From NCBI GenBank assembly GCA_903858935.1, contig CAIOKO010000258.1:1-64000 (forward strand): DNA of 64,000 bases, given 5' to 3'. The stretch's first letter is position 1, and each line of letters opens with the position of its first letter. Shown here piece by piece: positions 55,769-64,000 of the stretch. Position numbers and translations under genes: made by a program. The stretch comes from an uncultured Schlesneria sp. Lineage in GTDB: Bacteria; Planctomycetota; Planctomycetia; Planctomycetales; Planctomycetaceae. A model generated the notes under the pieces. It was not told the DNA's origin and made no database searches. It worked only from the letters and a program-made list of their open reading frames with translations.

Positions 55769-57088
55769 CTAGAAACGAATATCGATTTGTGTCGACAGAT
55801 AGGGTCCGCTGCCGATGTTGACGGTGTTGTCACCCACCAACTTGAAGCCGTGGACTTCGGTGAAGTAGCGATCGAAAGCCCAGCCACCCGCAATTTCGAG
55901 TCCGACATTCGGTTTGAACCACCACAGAAAACCTGTCGCCAGTTTTTTCTCGTAGTAAAAGAAGTGGTCGCGTTCGTTAACTCGTTCGGCGAGCCGCCAG
56001 TTTTCGTTCGTCCAGTCAAAACCGGCATACAATTGCCAGGCCGCCGTTGGCTGGTAGACGGCTCTGGCATGCATCGTCGTCAGGAAGGCCCAGACATATT
56101 GAAGCTGCCAGTCTCGAGCCGGCTTCCAGCTGACAACGGAAAAGGGGAACCCCACGATCGCCTGGAAGTCTTCCGACGGATGGTAAAAGTAACCCCCTCC
56201 AGGAATTGGAATGCCATACAACACCTGACTGTTGGTCGAAGCATTAGCACCGATAAACCAGGCGCTCTTTTCGTCTTGTGGCATCAGCAGAAATGCTGTC
56301 CCCGATGCCAGCATATCGCGACCACTTTGAAAGGGCTTATCGCTGGCCGTCCCCATATCAAACACGATTCCGCCGACGTTGCCGTTGTCGTACGAATGGA
56401 AGTAGTTGACTCCCAGGGCGACGTTGAATAGTTGCGTAGGAAACGTCTGCATCGTCGTTGGTAAAATTGCTTTTGTCTGGATCGACGTTGTGTCCACGTG
56501 TGCTGTGAGCATAAATGTTTCGGCGCCAGTGCTATATAAGGGAACGGCCCCCTGGAAGTACGCTCGCTCCATCGCCAAAGTCGTACCTTGCTGATCCGTG
56601 TTCTGTTCGGGATACCACGTCATTCCCAAATGGGGATTGGCCATGAGCAACGTCCCAACTCCGCCAGGAAGATTCTTGATCCCTTTAATCCCGCGAAATG
56701 ATGGAAGAGAATCAAGCCCGGTCCCCGATCTCCGCTGTTGCATGGAGGAATTTTGACCGGATTGTTGATTGATTAAAAACGAAGGAAAGTCCTTTGGATC
56801 GGGATTGCCTTGCGTGTCAACGGTAGCGCATCGATGAACAGTACTATCAACGTCAGCCGCATTCACGGAAGTCAGAGGAACCGGAAGTCCATTACTCTCT
56901 GTTGACCTCGTTTCCCAGACCAAGGGCAATACCGATCGGTCCTGGGCAAATACCTCAACGCCGACCATCGTCATCAGGCCACACCAGACGGTCACTTGTT
57001 GCAGTGCGATCCACGCCAGCCGAGTCGTCACGTTCTGGAACCTACAGAAATAAGAGTCGATACTTTCGCTTTCGTAATCTTCGACCAT
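55769..57088 (-). CDS. Outer-membrane beta-barrel-like protein (DUF6268-type)
   Basis: An exported protein of 439 residues. The signal region is residues 27-48 (ending VFAQ-DR). The mature chain has many alternating strands and aromatic turns (YSTGAETFMLTAHVD, GGIVFDMGTASDKPF, GFPFSVVSWKPARDWQLQYVW, WQLYAGFDWTNENWRLAE, FLWWFKPNVGLEIAGGWAFD). It ends in Phe (QIDIRF), as expected for a BAM-assembled barrel. It resembles the planctomycete DUF6268 group. The ATG at 57088 is used. Frame extension to a TTG at 57211 adds no signal. Function is unknown. Confidence 0.72.
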   Translation of the reverse strand: MVEDYESESIDSYFCRFQNVTTRLAWIALQQVTVWCGLMTMVGVEVFAQDRSVLPLVWETRSTESNGLPVPLTSVNAADVDSTVHRCATVDTQGNPDPKDFPSFLINQQSGQNSSMQQRRSGTGLDSLPSFRGIKGIKNLPGGVGTLLMANPHLGMTWYPEQNTDQQGTTLAMERAYFQGAVPLYSTGAETFMLTAHVDTTSIQTKAILPTTMQTFPTQLFNVALGVNYFHSYDNGNVGGIVFDMGTASDKPFQSGRDMLASGTAFLLMPQDEKSAWFIGANASTNSQVLYGIPIPGGGYFYHPSEDFQAIVGFPFSVVSWKPARDWQLQYVWAFLTTMHARAVYQPTAAWQLYAGFDWTNENWRLAERVNERDHFFYYEKKLATGFLWWFKPNVGLEIAGGWAFDRYFTEVHGFKLVGDNTVNIGSGPYLSTQIDIRF

Positions 57089-57670
57089 TTTCGCGGCAAA
57101 ACTGAGCAGTCCACAAAACTTTCTAAAGAAATGGTTTGGCGTTAATTGGCAGTTTTCGAAGTATCGTTCAACAGATGTTGCTATGCAGAATGAGCGTACG
57201 CAGTCTGCCAAGTGTTAAGTTTCGCAATTGGTGTCTAAAACAAACTTCGTGGACCGGCGGAATTCGCTGCATCAGGGCCATTTTGGCGAGAAGCTCAACA
57301 ACGAGTCGCACCGGGATCAGGTTTTTACAAATTTCAAAATTGATCCCTTTAAACTCCGTTTTGAGGTGACTTATCAGGGCCGCCAATCTTTATTTCCAAC
57401 GGTCTCGCCCCGTTTCTTACTGACTTGTCGCCGGGCGGCAAAGTCGGCTACGCTGCTCTTCGCGGGCTGACAGTTTTTGTCGTTTAAAAAAAGATGAGAC
57501 ACGAGCTGTAGCAGCCGGCTTCCAGCCGCGACTTGATTCTGTGTGCTCAGGCCTGAAGCCTCGACGACAAATTTTGACAACCTCTCCCTTGCAACTCCCT
57601 GAATTCCATTCAGATTGATGCCCTGTGTCATGCGGCTAACGACGAATGTTCATCAACAGAGGACACACCC
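57089..57670. other. Divergent intergenic region, no repeat found
   Basis: Lies between the barrel gene (minus) and the glutaminase-like gene (plus). Apart from a short GC hairpin (GCAGCCGGCTTCCAGCCGC, about 57511) nothing was recognised. Confidence 0.5.
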
Positions 57671-60133
57671 TTGAAAGCAATTTCGCTTGCACTAGTAACC
57701 ATCCTCGGTTCGACTACCGTTTTTGGTCAGCAGTTAAACCGACCACCCGCGGTCCCATTGGTGGCTTGTGATCCGTATTTCAGCATCTGGTCTCAGGCTG
57801 ACAAGCTGACCGATACCGATACGACTCACTGGACGGGAAAACCGCAGCGAATGACAAGTTCGATCGTCATTGATGGGCGACGACTGAGGTTAATGGGGAC
57901 CGAACCGTCTACGATCTCTCCGATGCCTCAGAAAAGTGTTGTCGTTCTGCCGACTCGAACCGTTTATCAATTCGAATCGCCCGAGATCGCCCTGACATTG
58001 ACGTTCATGACACCCAGTCTTCCCGAGAGTATCGACCTGCTCTCGTGGCCTGTGACTTATGTAACCTATACCGTGAAGTCGGTGGATCGGAACGCACACA
58101 AAGTCTCAATCGATTTTGGCATCGCGTCAGAAATCGCGGTCAACGAGCCGAATCAAAAGACGGAATGGTCGCAACCGACGATTGACGGGTTGTCAACCGT
58201 TACGGTCGGATCGCAGGCTCAACCGATTCTGGGACGAAGTGGGGATGATCTACGGATTGATTGGGGTTACCTTTACCTCTCATCCCCAACGGCCCAGCAG
58301 CCAGTCTGGAAGGAACATCGACTGGAGCTCGATTTTGGCACCGTGATTTTAAAGGAATCGACCCGCTGGCTGATGCTGGCGTACGACGACCTTTATTCAA
58401 TTCAGTACATGAAAGAAAACTTGCGGCCGTTCTGGCGACGGAACGGATGGGAAGCCAGCGATCTCTTAAAGGCGGCGGCACGTGACTATGACAGCCTTTC
58501 CAGACGATGTGTCGCCTTCGATGACGAATTAATGGCTGACCTGCGATTGGCCGGGGGCGAGAATTATGCTCAGCTTGGGGCACTATGTTACCGTCAATGC
58601 TTCGCCGCCGGAAAATTCGTCGCGGACGAAAATGGACAGCCTTTGCAATTCTGCAAAGAAAATCATTCAAATGGCTGTATCGCAACCTCTGACGTCTTTT
58701 ATCCAATGGCACCGCAGTTTCTACTGTTCGGTCCAACGCTCGCCAAGTCGTTTCTCGTCCCCTTCATGAACTACGCGGCCAGTACACGTTGGCGGTTTCC
58801 GTTTGCCCCACATGACCTGGGTCAATACCCCCATGCAAATGGTCAGGTCTACGGCGGCGGCGAACGAACGGAGGAGAACCAGATGCCAGTGGAGGAATGC
58901 GGAAACGTCCTGCTACTCGTTACGGCGATTGCTCAGATGGAAGGGAATCCCGGTTTCGCCAATCTCTATTGGAAGCAAATCGAGACCTGGGCCGAGTACC
59001 TGAAAGAAAAGGGCTTTGACCCTGAAAACCAGCTTTGCACCGACGATTTTGCCGGACATCTTGCTCATAACGTCAACCTCAGCGCCAAGGCAATCTGTGC
59101 GATTGGAGCTTACGCAAAGCTATGTGAAATGCGCGGCGACACAGATAAGGCAACCAAGTCCTTTGAACTCGCTCGAACGTTTGCCAAACGCTGGATCGAA
59201 GCAGCGGATGAAGGGGATCACTATCGGTTGGCGTTTGACAAAAAGGGAAGCTGGAGCCAGAAATACAATTTGATCTGGGACCGAATCCTCGGCCTGAATC
59301 TATTTCCGGCATCGGTCGCGAAGAAGGAACTGGCGTATTATCGCAAGATTCAGAATGAATACGGACTCCCTCTGGACAATCGCGAGAACTACACGAAGCT
59401 CGACTGGATCACATGGACCGCGACGTTGACTCAAGATCGCGATGATTTTGAGGCCCTGATCAACCCTATCATCACTTTTATCAATAAGACTCCAGACCGT
59501 TCTCCGTTGACCGACTGGTATCAGACGAAGGACGCCAGAAAGGTTGGCTTTACAGCTCGCCCCGTTGTTGGTGGTGTATTTGCTCAAATGCTTTACAACC
59601 AGAAAACCTGGAAAAAATGGGCAGCGCGAGATGTGACAAAGGCCACGAACTGGGCCGCCATGCCCAAGCCGCCAATCGTCACCGAAGTGATTGCCGTTGC
59701 TGCGACTCACCCCAGCGACTGGTATTACACAACGTCGAATCCTGGAGACAATTGGAATAAAACAGACTTCGACCCGAAGGAATGGAAACTGGGTAAGTCT
59801 GGTTTCGGAACGGCTGACACCCCGGGGACGACTGTGCGAACGACGTGGAACAACGCCGATATCTGGTTGATTCGTGACATCGAGATTTCTCAAGCCGATA
59901 TCGAGAAACTGAATTGGCTGATTCATCACGACGAAGACACGGAGATTTTTCTGAATGGAAGACCCGCCGAACAGTTTTCCGGCTACACAGTTCAATACGA
60001 CACACGACCATTGTCTCAAGCGTCGAGGACTGCACTGAAGCCGGGATTGAATCGAATCGCGATCCATTGCCATCAAACGGGCGGTGGTCAGTACATTGAC
60101 GTCGGTCTGGTCACAGTGAAGAAACAAAAATGA
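57671..60133 (+). CDS. Glutaminase A-like secreted protein with C-terminal jelly-roll domain
   Basis: A predicted secreted enzyme of 820 residues from the DUF4964/DUF5127/DUF4965/DUF1793 (glutaminase A) family. The signal peptide is KAISLALVTILGSTTVFGQ. Motifs are PLVACDPYFSIWSQADKLTD, TGKPQRMTSSIVIDG, FAAGKFVADENGQPL, YPMAPQFLLFGPTLAK, CTDDFAGHLAHNVNLSAKAI and WSQKYNLIWDRILGLNLFP. The last 160 residues (WLIRDIEISQADIEKL...IFLNGRPAEQF...LKPGLNRIAIHCHQ) are a galactose-binding-like sandwich. The start is a TTG at 57671 with GAGGAC nearby, because it alone gives the signal peptide. It heads a group of glycan/peptide degradation genes. Confidence 0.82.
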   Translation: MKAISLALVTILGSTTVFGQQLNRPPAVPLVACDPYFSIWSQADKLTDTDTTHWTGKPQRMTSSIVIDGRRLRLMGTEPSTISPMPQKSVVVLPTRTVYQFESPEIALTLTFMTPSLPESIDLLSWPVTYVTYTVKSVDRNAHKVSIDFGIASEIAVNEPNQKTEWSQPTIDGLSTVTVGSQAQPILGRSGDDLRIDWGYLYLSSPTAQQPVWKEHRLELDFGTVILKESTRWLMLAYDDLYSIQYMKENLRPFWRRNGWEASDLLKAAARDYDSLSRRCVAFDDELMADLRLAGGENYAQLGALCYRQCFAAGKFVADENGQPLQFCKENHSNGCIATSDVFYPMAPQFLLFGPTLAKSFLVPFMNYAASTRWRFPFAPHDLGQYPHANGQVYGGGERTEENQMPVEECGNVLLLVTAIAQMEGNPGFANLYWKQIETWAEYLKEKGFDPENQLCTDDFAGHLAHNVNLSAKAICAIGAYAKLCEMRGDTDKATKSFELARTFAKRWIEAADEGDHYRLAFDKKGSWSQKYNLIWDRILGLNLFPASVAKKELAYYRKIQNEYGLPLDNRENYTKLDWITWTATLTQDRDDFEALINPIITFINKTPDRSPLTDWYQTKDARKVGFTARPVVGGVFAQMLYNQKTWKKWAARDVTKATNWAAMPKPPIVTEVIAVAATHPSDWYYTTSNPGDNWNKTDFDPKEWKLGKSGFGTADTPGTTVRTTWNNADIWLIRDIEISQADIEKLNWLIHHDEDTEIFLNGRPAEQFSGYTVQYDTRPLSQASRTALKPGLNRIAIHCHQTGGGQYIDVGLVTVKKQK

Positions 60134-60184
60134 TCTCGAAAACGACGGCCCAACGCTTGCGGCGTCGGAAAGGAGATCCGAAAG

Positions 60185-60238
60185 AAACCCCACTGTCCCC
60201 AAGGCAGTGATTAACGGGCCTTTACACCAGCGCCAGCT
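60185..60238. repeat. Dispersed hairpin element, half copy
   Basis: AAACCCCACTGTCCCCAAGG...TTAACGGGCCTTTACACCAG matches the left arm of the element at 26717-26845. The right arm is absent. Confidence 0.75.
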
Positions 60239-60281
60239 AAAACTCACAGGAATACAAAGCTCAAATCAGTGAAACAACAAA

Positions 60282-61343
60282 ATGAAAACGTCTGACATTG
60301 TCTGGAGCGTCCTGTTGATCGGTATCGTGACAATTCAAACACTCGCAGATGATCGCCCGCCACGCGCCATTCCGGAGGGAACCGATACACGCGATCGGTT
60401 CTTGAAATTGATTGAGCGACCTCATGTGCCACTCAATCCCATCGAACGACAATCGGTAGTTGTTGATGGCCTGTTAGAAACCGGCTTTGAATTTGACGCA
60501 GAAGCCAATCAGCGCGTGCCTGGACTGTTATTGAAAAAGGTATCAACGTCTGATTCGACACGTCGTCCGGCCGTGATCGTGCTTCATGGAACGGGTGGTG
60601 GCAAAGAGGCCATGAAGCCGTTGATGCGAAAGTTGGCAAATCAGGGGCTCATCGCGGTTGCCATGGATGCTCGTTTTTCCGGTGAACGTGCGACGTTCGG
60701 GAAAGGAAGTGAAGCCTACCGAGCGGCCATTCTGGAGACTTGGAAAACCGGTAATGGTTATCCGCTTTATTACGATACGGTCTGGGATTTACAGCGATTG
60801 ATCGACTACCTGGAAACTCGACCCGATGTCGATCCAAAACGGATTGCAGCCATCGGCATGTCAAAAGGGGGGACTGAACTTTATCTGACTGCCGCTGTCG
60901 ATACGCGAATCCTCGTAAGCGTCAGTTGCATAGGAGTCCAAAGTTTTGACTGGGCACTGGAACACAACGCCTGGCAATCACGAATCAGTACGATTCAATC
61001 GGCCGTCGATTACGCAGCAAAGGAAGTGAATGTCACGAACATCGACTCGCGCTTTATCCGCCGGTTTTATCAGCGAGTCGTGCCGGGGATCGAAAAGGAA
61101 TTCGACGGCCCACAGATGTTGCCGCTGATCGCACCTCGTCCGCTGCTGGTGATCAACGGCGAAAAAGACGATCGGACACCAGGCCCCGGCCTGGAGCTTT
61201 GCGTGAGCGCCGCTCGCAATTCCTATCGAAGCGCCAACGCCAGCCACAATTTTGAGTTCTGGTTACAACCGAATGTCGGACATGCGGTGACACCAGAATC
61301 CGAGCGTAATGCCATTGAATGGTTGATTGAGAAACTCAAATGA
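60282..61343 (+). CDS. Secreted alpha/beta hydrolase
   Basis: An exported serine esterase or peptidase-like enzyme of 353 residues. A signal peptide (hydrophobic 7-22) precedes the core. VIVLHGTGGGKEA is the oxyanion strand, GMSKGG (around residue 196) the nucleophile elbow, NGEKDDRTPG holds the catalytic Asp, and NVGHAVTP the His. The family resembles dienelactone/acetyl-xylan-esterase hydrolases. It follows the glutaminase-like gene by 148 bp, with a half copy of a hairpin element between. The substrate is not indicated. Confidence 0.86.
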   Translation: MKTSDIVWSVLLIGIVTIQTLADDRPPRAIPEGTDTRDRFLKLIERPHVPLNPIERQSVVVDGLLETGFEFDAEANQRVPGLLLKKVSTSDSTRRPAVIVLHGTGGGKEAMKPLMRKLANQGLIAVAMDARFSGERATFGKGSEAYRAAILETWKTGNGYPLYYDTVWDLQRLIDYLETRPDVDPKRIAAIGMSKGGTELYLTAAVDTRILVSVSCIGVQSFDWALEHNAWQSRISTIQSAVDYAAKEVNVTNIDSRFIRRFYQRVVPGIEKEFDGPQMLPLIAPRPLLVINGEKDDRTPGPGLELCVSAARNSYRSANASHNFEFWLQPNVGHAVTPESERNAIEWLIEKLK

Positions 61344-61381
61344 CCGTCCGACTCTTGCAGCGCCGGACGGCATTTCAACCG

Positions 61382-61514
61382 AAACCCCATCGCCCCCGAG
61401 ACTATGGTTGACGGACGTTTGCGTTAGCGCAAGCTACGATTCACCGTACGAACGAAATTCTAAGATCCTTAGGGCAACGGCCCGTCAACCATCTCCGCAG
61501 GGGAGGTGGGGTTT
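61382..61514. repeat. Dispersed hairpin element, copy 2
   Basis: A 133 bp element with the same arms as 26717-26845 (AAACCCCATCGCCC...GACGG and GGCCCGTCAACCATCTCCGC...GGTGGGG). It lies 39 bp past the stop of the hydrolase gene. Confidence 0.85.
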
Positions 61515-61598
61515 TGTCTTTAGACGGAAAAAAATTGGTTGCGTTACCCGAAAGAGTTTCTGGTAGCGAGCAACAACGATCTGCTTAGTGACGAGGTT

Positions 61599-62858
61599 TC
61601 ATTTCCATTTCTGAAGTTCAGATGTTGCCAGTGGCAGCTTTCCTGTCGCCAGCATCTCAGCAATCTCATCCAGTCTCTTTTGCTGCGCCACGTTCGTAGC
61701 CGCTCGGCGAAGTTCCAGTATCTTCATGGGAAATCGGAGTGTGGAAGCGGTCGTTGCCAACTTTATCTGCCCCAGTTTTTTCCGCCATTCGAGGATGACC
61801 GAGAGATCACGATAGCCAAACTCCTGACTCGGCTCGATGTTCGTCCCCTCTCCCCAATCATTCCACGTCGCGATTTGAATGATCGGAGCGTTGCCATTGA
61901 ATGCCTTTTCCAGCGTCTGCTCGAACGTCATCCCTTCGCGATCGTCGATTTCACCGTAACTGGCATGAATCCTGGCCTCCGCGTAGACTTCCTTGAATCG
62001 AAGGAAAGCGACCGGCATTGATATTGGCCACCCACGCGAGCGTTCCTCAAATTTCTTAATCGCGCCGGTCCCTTGAGAGGGGATCGGCCAATCGAACGCC
62101 CGCACGGCAGCAGCCCGTCGATGATGCAGACTGAAGTAGGCAATCGGCGTTTTCAATTCTGTCAGACATTGTGTCCACTCGGCATCTGTCAGGCCGGCCT
62201 GCCCGAACGACAGCAATACGGGTTGGCCATCAAGTTTGACATAGGATTCGAGGGCAAACCAGTTCTGTTTCAGCCATTCAAGTTCTTCCATTGCGTGGCG
62301 CACACGATTCTCGCCATTAAGTCGCCCCGCTTCGACTAACGCTGGGATCGTCTGATCTTCGTAACAGATGACTAACTTCATCCCAAGGCGTTTTGCCTGT
62401 TCAACAAGTCGTTCGGTATTTCTATGTAGCAGTTCGTAATCTCGAAATTTCTGTAAGCCATACCAGTCGACAACCACACCATCAATCCCCGCCAACTTCA
62501 TCAGCAGTAGATGGTATTCGAGCACATGCGGATCACCAGAATCATATGGGCCGATCAATGGCATGAAGTGCGACGCGATTTCTGGCCGATCGTTCACCCT
62601 CTTCTCCGGGTCAAACCGATTCATGGTCCAGTGCCATCCCCAGGCCTTGCTGAAAGGTTTTGCCTCGTACCAAGGCATGTAGTGAGCCAGAACGATTTTG
62701 TCAGCAGGGTTCTTCGCGTCAGATTCCTGTGCCAGAAGATCCGTTACGAATCCTTGAAATACCAGAATTGCAATGAGTTTCGTTACGCTCATCGAACGAC
62801 GAAGCGAGTTCAAACGTGCCTGAAGAAAGCGACCGATGTTTGTTTCAAGAAAGACCAT
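61599..62858 (-). CDS. GH71/GH99-like glycosidase
   Basis: A predicted glycan-degrading enzyme of 419 residues. A long signal region has its hydrophobic part at about 28-45. The core motifs are AHYMPWYEAKPFSK, WGWHWTMNRFDPEK, DGVVVDWYGLQKFRDY, KLVICYEDQT, PVLLSFGQAGLTD and IATWNDWGEGTNIEPS, which resemble family 99 and 71 endo-glycosidases. The ATG at 62858 has GAAGG at a 3-4 base spacing. The in-frame ATG at 62792 has no such site. It is convergent with the alpha/beta hydrolase gene. Confidence 0.8.
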   Translation of the reverse strand: MVFLETNIGRFLQARLNSLRRSMSVTKLIAILVFQGFVTDLLAQESDAKNPADKIVLAHYMPWYEAKPFSKAWGWHWTMNRFDPEKRVNDRPEIASHFMPLIGPYDSGDPHVLEYHLLLMKLAGIDGVVVDWYGLQKFRDYELLHRNTERLVEQAKRLGMKLVICYEDQTIPALVEAGRLNGENRVRHAMEELEWLKQNWFALESYVKLDGQPVLLSFGQAGLTDAEWTQCLTELKTPIAYFSLHHRRAAAVRAFDWPIPSQGTGAIKKFEERSRGWPISMPVAFLRFKEVYAEARIHASYGEIDDREGMTFEQTLEKAFNGNAPIIQIATWNDWGEGTNIEPSQEFGYRDLSVILEWRKKLGQIKLATTASTLRFPMKILELRRAATNVAQQKRLDEIAEMLATGKLPLATSELQKWK

Positions 62859-62890
62859 CACCTTCAATCGCCTTCATCCTGGTTATTCGG

Positions 62891-64000
62891 TCATGCAAGA
62901 ATGCCAGTAACAACGTTTCCATGGATATCGGTCAGCCGATAGTCGCGGCCTTGGAAACGATACGTGTGGCGCAAATGATCGAAGCCGAGCAAATGAAGCA
63001 GCGTGGCATTCAGGTCATGGACGTGAACGGGATCGGCAACGACGTTGAAACCGAACTCATCGGTCTGACCGTGGATATGTCCCGCTTTGATTCCGCCTCC
63101 GGCCAACCAGACACTGAAGCCTCGGTTGTGATGGTCGCGACCGTCATTGCCCCCCTGAACCATCGGAGTACGGCCGAACTCGCCCCCCCAGACAACGAGC
63201 GTGTCATTGAGTAGCCCTCGCTGCTTTAGATCGCGTACCAGAGCGGCACTCGCCTTATCGGTGTCCAGGGCATTCTGTTTGACTCCGGCAGTGAGATTAC
63301 CATGCTGGTCCCAGACTTCGTGAAAGAGCTGTACAAAGCGGACGCCACGCTCAGTCAGACGGCGCGCAAGCAGGCAATTACGGGCATAACTCGATTCCTT
63401 CGGATCTTTCACGCCGTACATTTCGAGCGTTTCTTTTGACTCGCCGCTGAGGTCCATCAATTCAGGAGCACTCGTCTGCAAGCGAAATGCCATTTCGTAG
63501 CTTTGAATCCGCGCAGCGGTTTCGGGGTCACCGATGGCCTCTTCAGCCATGCGATTGAGTCGCTGCAAAGAGTCCAGTGACGTCCGCTGAGTTTCCGCAT
63601 CGATACCGCGCGGGTTTGAGAGATACAAAACCGGATCGCCCGCGCTACGGAATGGAATCCCGCCATACATCGTCGGCAGAAAGCCGCACCCGTAATTACT
63701 GGCCCCGCCGCTGGTCCCCTTGGCACTGGTCAAGACAACAAAACCCGGCAAATCTTCACATTCTGAGCCAAGCCCATACAACGTCCATGACCCGAAGCTG
63801 GGCCGGCCAAACTGTTGTGAGCCGGTATTCATCATGATCTGAGCCGGCGCGTGATTCACCGCGTCTGTTTGCAGCGAACGGATCAGGCAGATTTCGTCGG
63901 CGATGCCTGCCGTGTGAGGCAGAACTTCGCTTAATTCCATGCCGCACTGTCCGTGTCGTTCGAATTTGAACTTCGGACCCAACAGTGCTGAGTTCGGATT
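62891..64000 (-). CDS. DUF1501 protein (5' end outside window)
   Basis: The C-terminal part of a planctomycete DUF1501 (alkaline-phosphatase-superfamily-like) secreted protein. The frame is open through the right edge, so the N-terminus with its Tat-like signal is missing. Motifs are [90 protein letters not shown] and [21 protein letters not shown]1501 genes are usually paired with DUF1549/DUF1553 genes, which would lie upstream beyond the window. The gene ends 32 bp before the GH99-like gene begins on the same strand. Confidence 0.9.
   Translation of the reverse strand, partial: NPNSALLGPKFKFERHGQCGMELSEVLPHTAGIADEICLIRSLQTDAVNHAPAQIMMNTGSQQFGRPSFGSWTLYGLGSECEDLPGFVVLTSAKGTSGGASNYGCGFLPTMYGGIPFRSAGDPVLYLSNPRGIDAETQRTSLDSLQRLNRMAEEAIGDPETAARIQSYEMAFRLQTSAPELMDLSGESKETLEMYGVKDPKESSYARNCLLARRLTERGVRFVQLFHEVWDQHGNLTAGVKQNALDTDKASAALVRDLKQRGLLNDTLVVWGGEFGRTPMVQGGNDGRDHHNRGFSVWLAGGGIKAGHIHGQTDEFGFNVVADPVHVHDLNATLLHLLGFDHLRHTYRFQGRDYRLTDIHGNVVTGILA

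Noticed and set aside
1-64000. tRNA, rRNA or riboswitch genes
   Set aside because: No cloverleaf, rRNA motif or known riboswitch core was recognised by eye. A covariance-model search would be needed to exclude them.

Overview
The window looks like the chromosome of a planctomycete (Planctomycetota, probably order Planctomycetales). The evidence is family content: two DUF1559 proteins with prepilin-type N-termini, a DUF1501 protein, secreted giants whose N-termini carry an LExRLLL-type motif, TMTC-like TPR membrane proteins, c554-like multiheme cytochromes with the AAGHP motif, and many REP-like palindromes between genes. Genus cannot be fixed from the sequence alone. No rRNA, tRNA, CRISPR array or prophage was recognised.

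Layout. (1) 1-5512, plus strand: an electron-transfer operon with a ferredoxin/cyclic-nucleotide-binding hybrid (5' end outside the window) and two pentaheme c-type cytochromes. (2) 5513-7425: a 1.9 kb gene-free, repeat-rich stretch. (3) 7426-9538, minus: polysaccharide deacetylase and GT4 glycosyltransferase. (4) 9938-16761, minus: an outer-membrane beta-barrel protein followed by a 1373-residue cytochrome with ten haem motifs and a C-terminal LVIVD propeller, a candidate porin-cytochrome conduit. (5) 17098-20716, plus: a secreted metzincin fused to two HbpS/GlcG-like domains, and a small secreted protein. (6) 21009-26692: a REP-associated Y1 transposase, a TolC-family efflux protein, a 540 bp nested palindrome and a TMTC-like TPR protein. 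(7) 27064-30053, minus: tandemly duplicated DUF1559 genes, each with its own terminator. (8) 30806-40475, minus: threonine aldolase with a NYN/OST-HTH protein, VanZ-like with RicT/PSP1, arsA and arsD, a LutA-like Fe-S protein, hemC and an FHA protein. (9) 41636-44498, minus: a tightly coupled four-gene operon (DUF2334 deacetylase, methyltransferase, GT2, kinase-like) that looks like cell-envelope glycan or lipid synthesis. (10) 44885-51439, plus: PQQ-type propeller, DUF486 membrane protein, and a 1499-residue secreted protein with 7+7 propeller repeats and four cadherin-like repeats. (11) 51768-53005: a thiaminase I-like pseudogene with two lesions. (12) 53364-64000: beta-lactamase-fold hydrolase, phosphoesterase, 82 bp tandem repeats, beta-barrel protein, then carbohydrate or peptide turnover genes (glutaminase-like, alpha/beta hydrolase, GH99-like) and a truncated DUF1501 gene.

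How it fits together. The two cytochrome loci together encode 20 haem-binding motifs, a four-cluster ferredoxin and a putative outer-membrane barrel, which is enough parts for electron transfer across the periplasm and possibly the outer membrane. Much of the rest is secreted or envelope-associated. Several families of palindromic repeats recur between genes, and one Y1 (REP-associated) transposase sits among them, so a REP/RAYT system is probably shaping the intergenic DNA.
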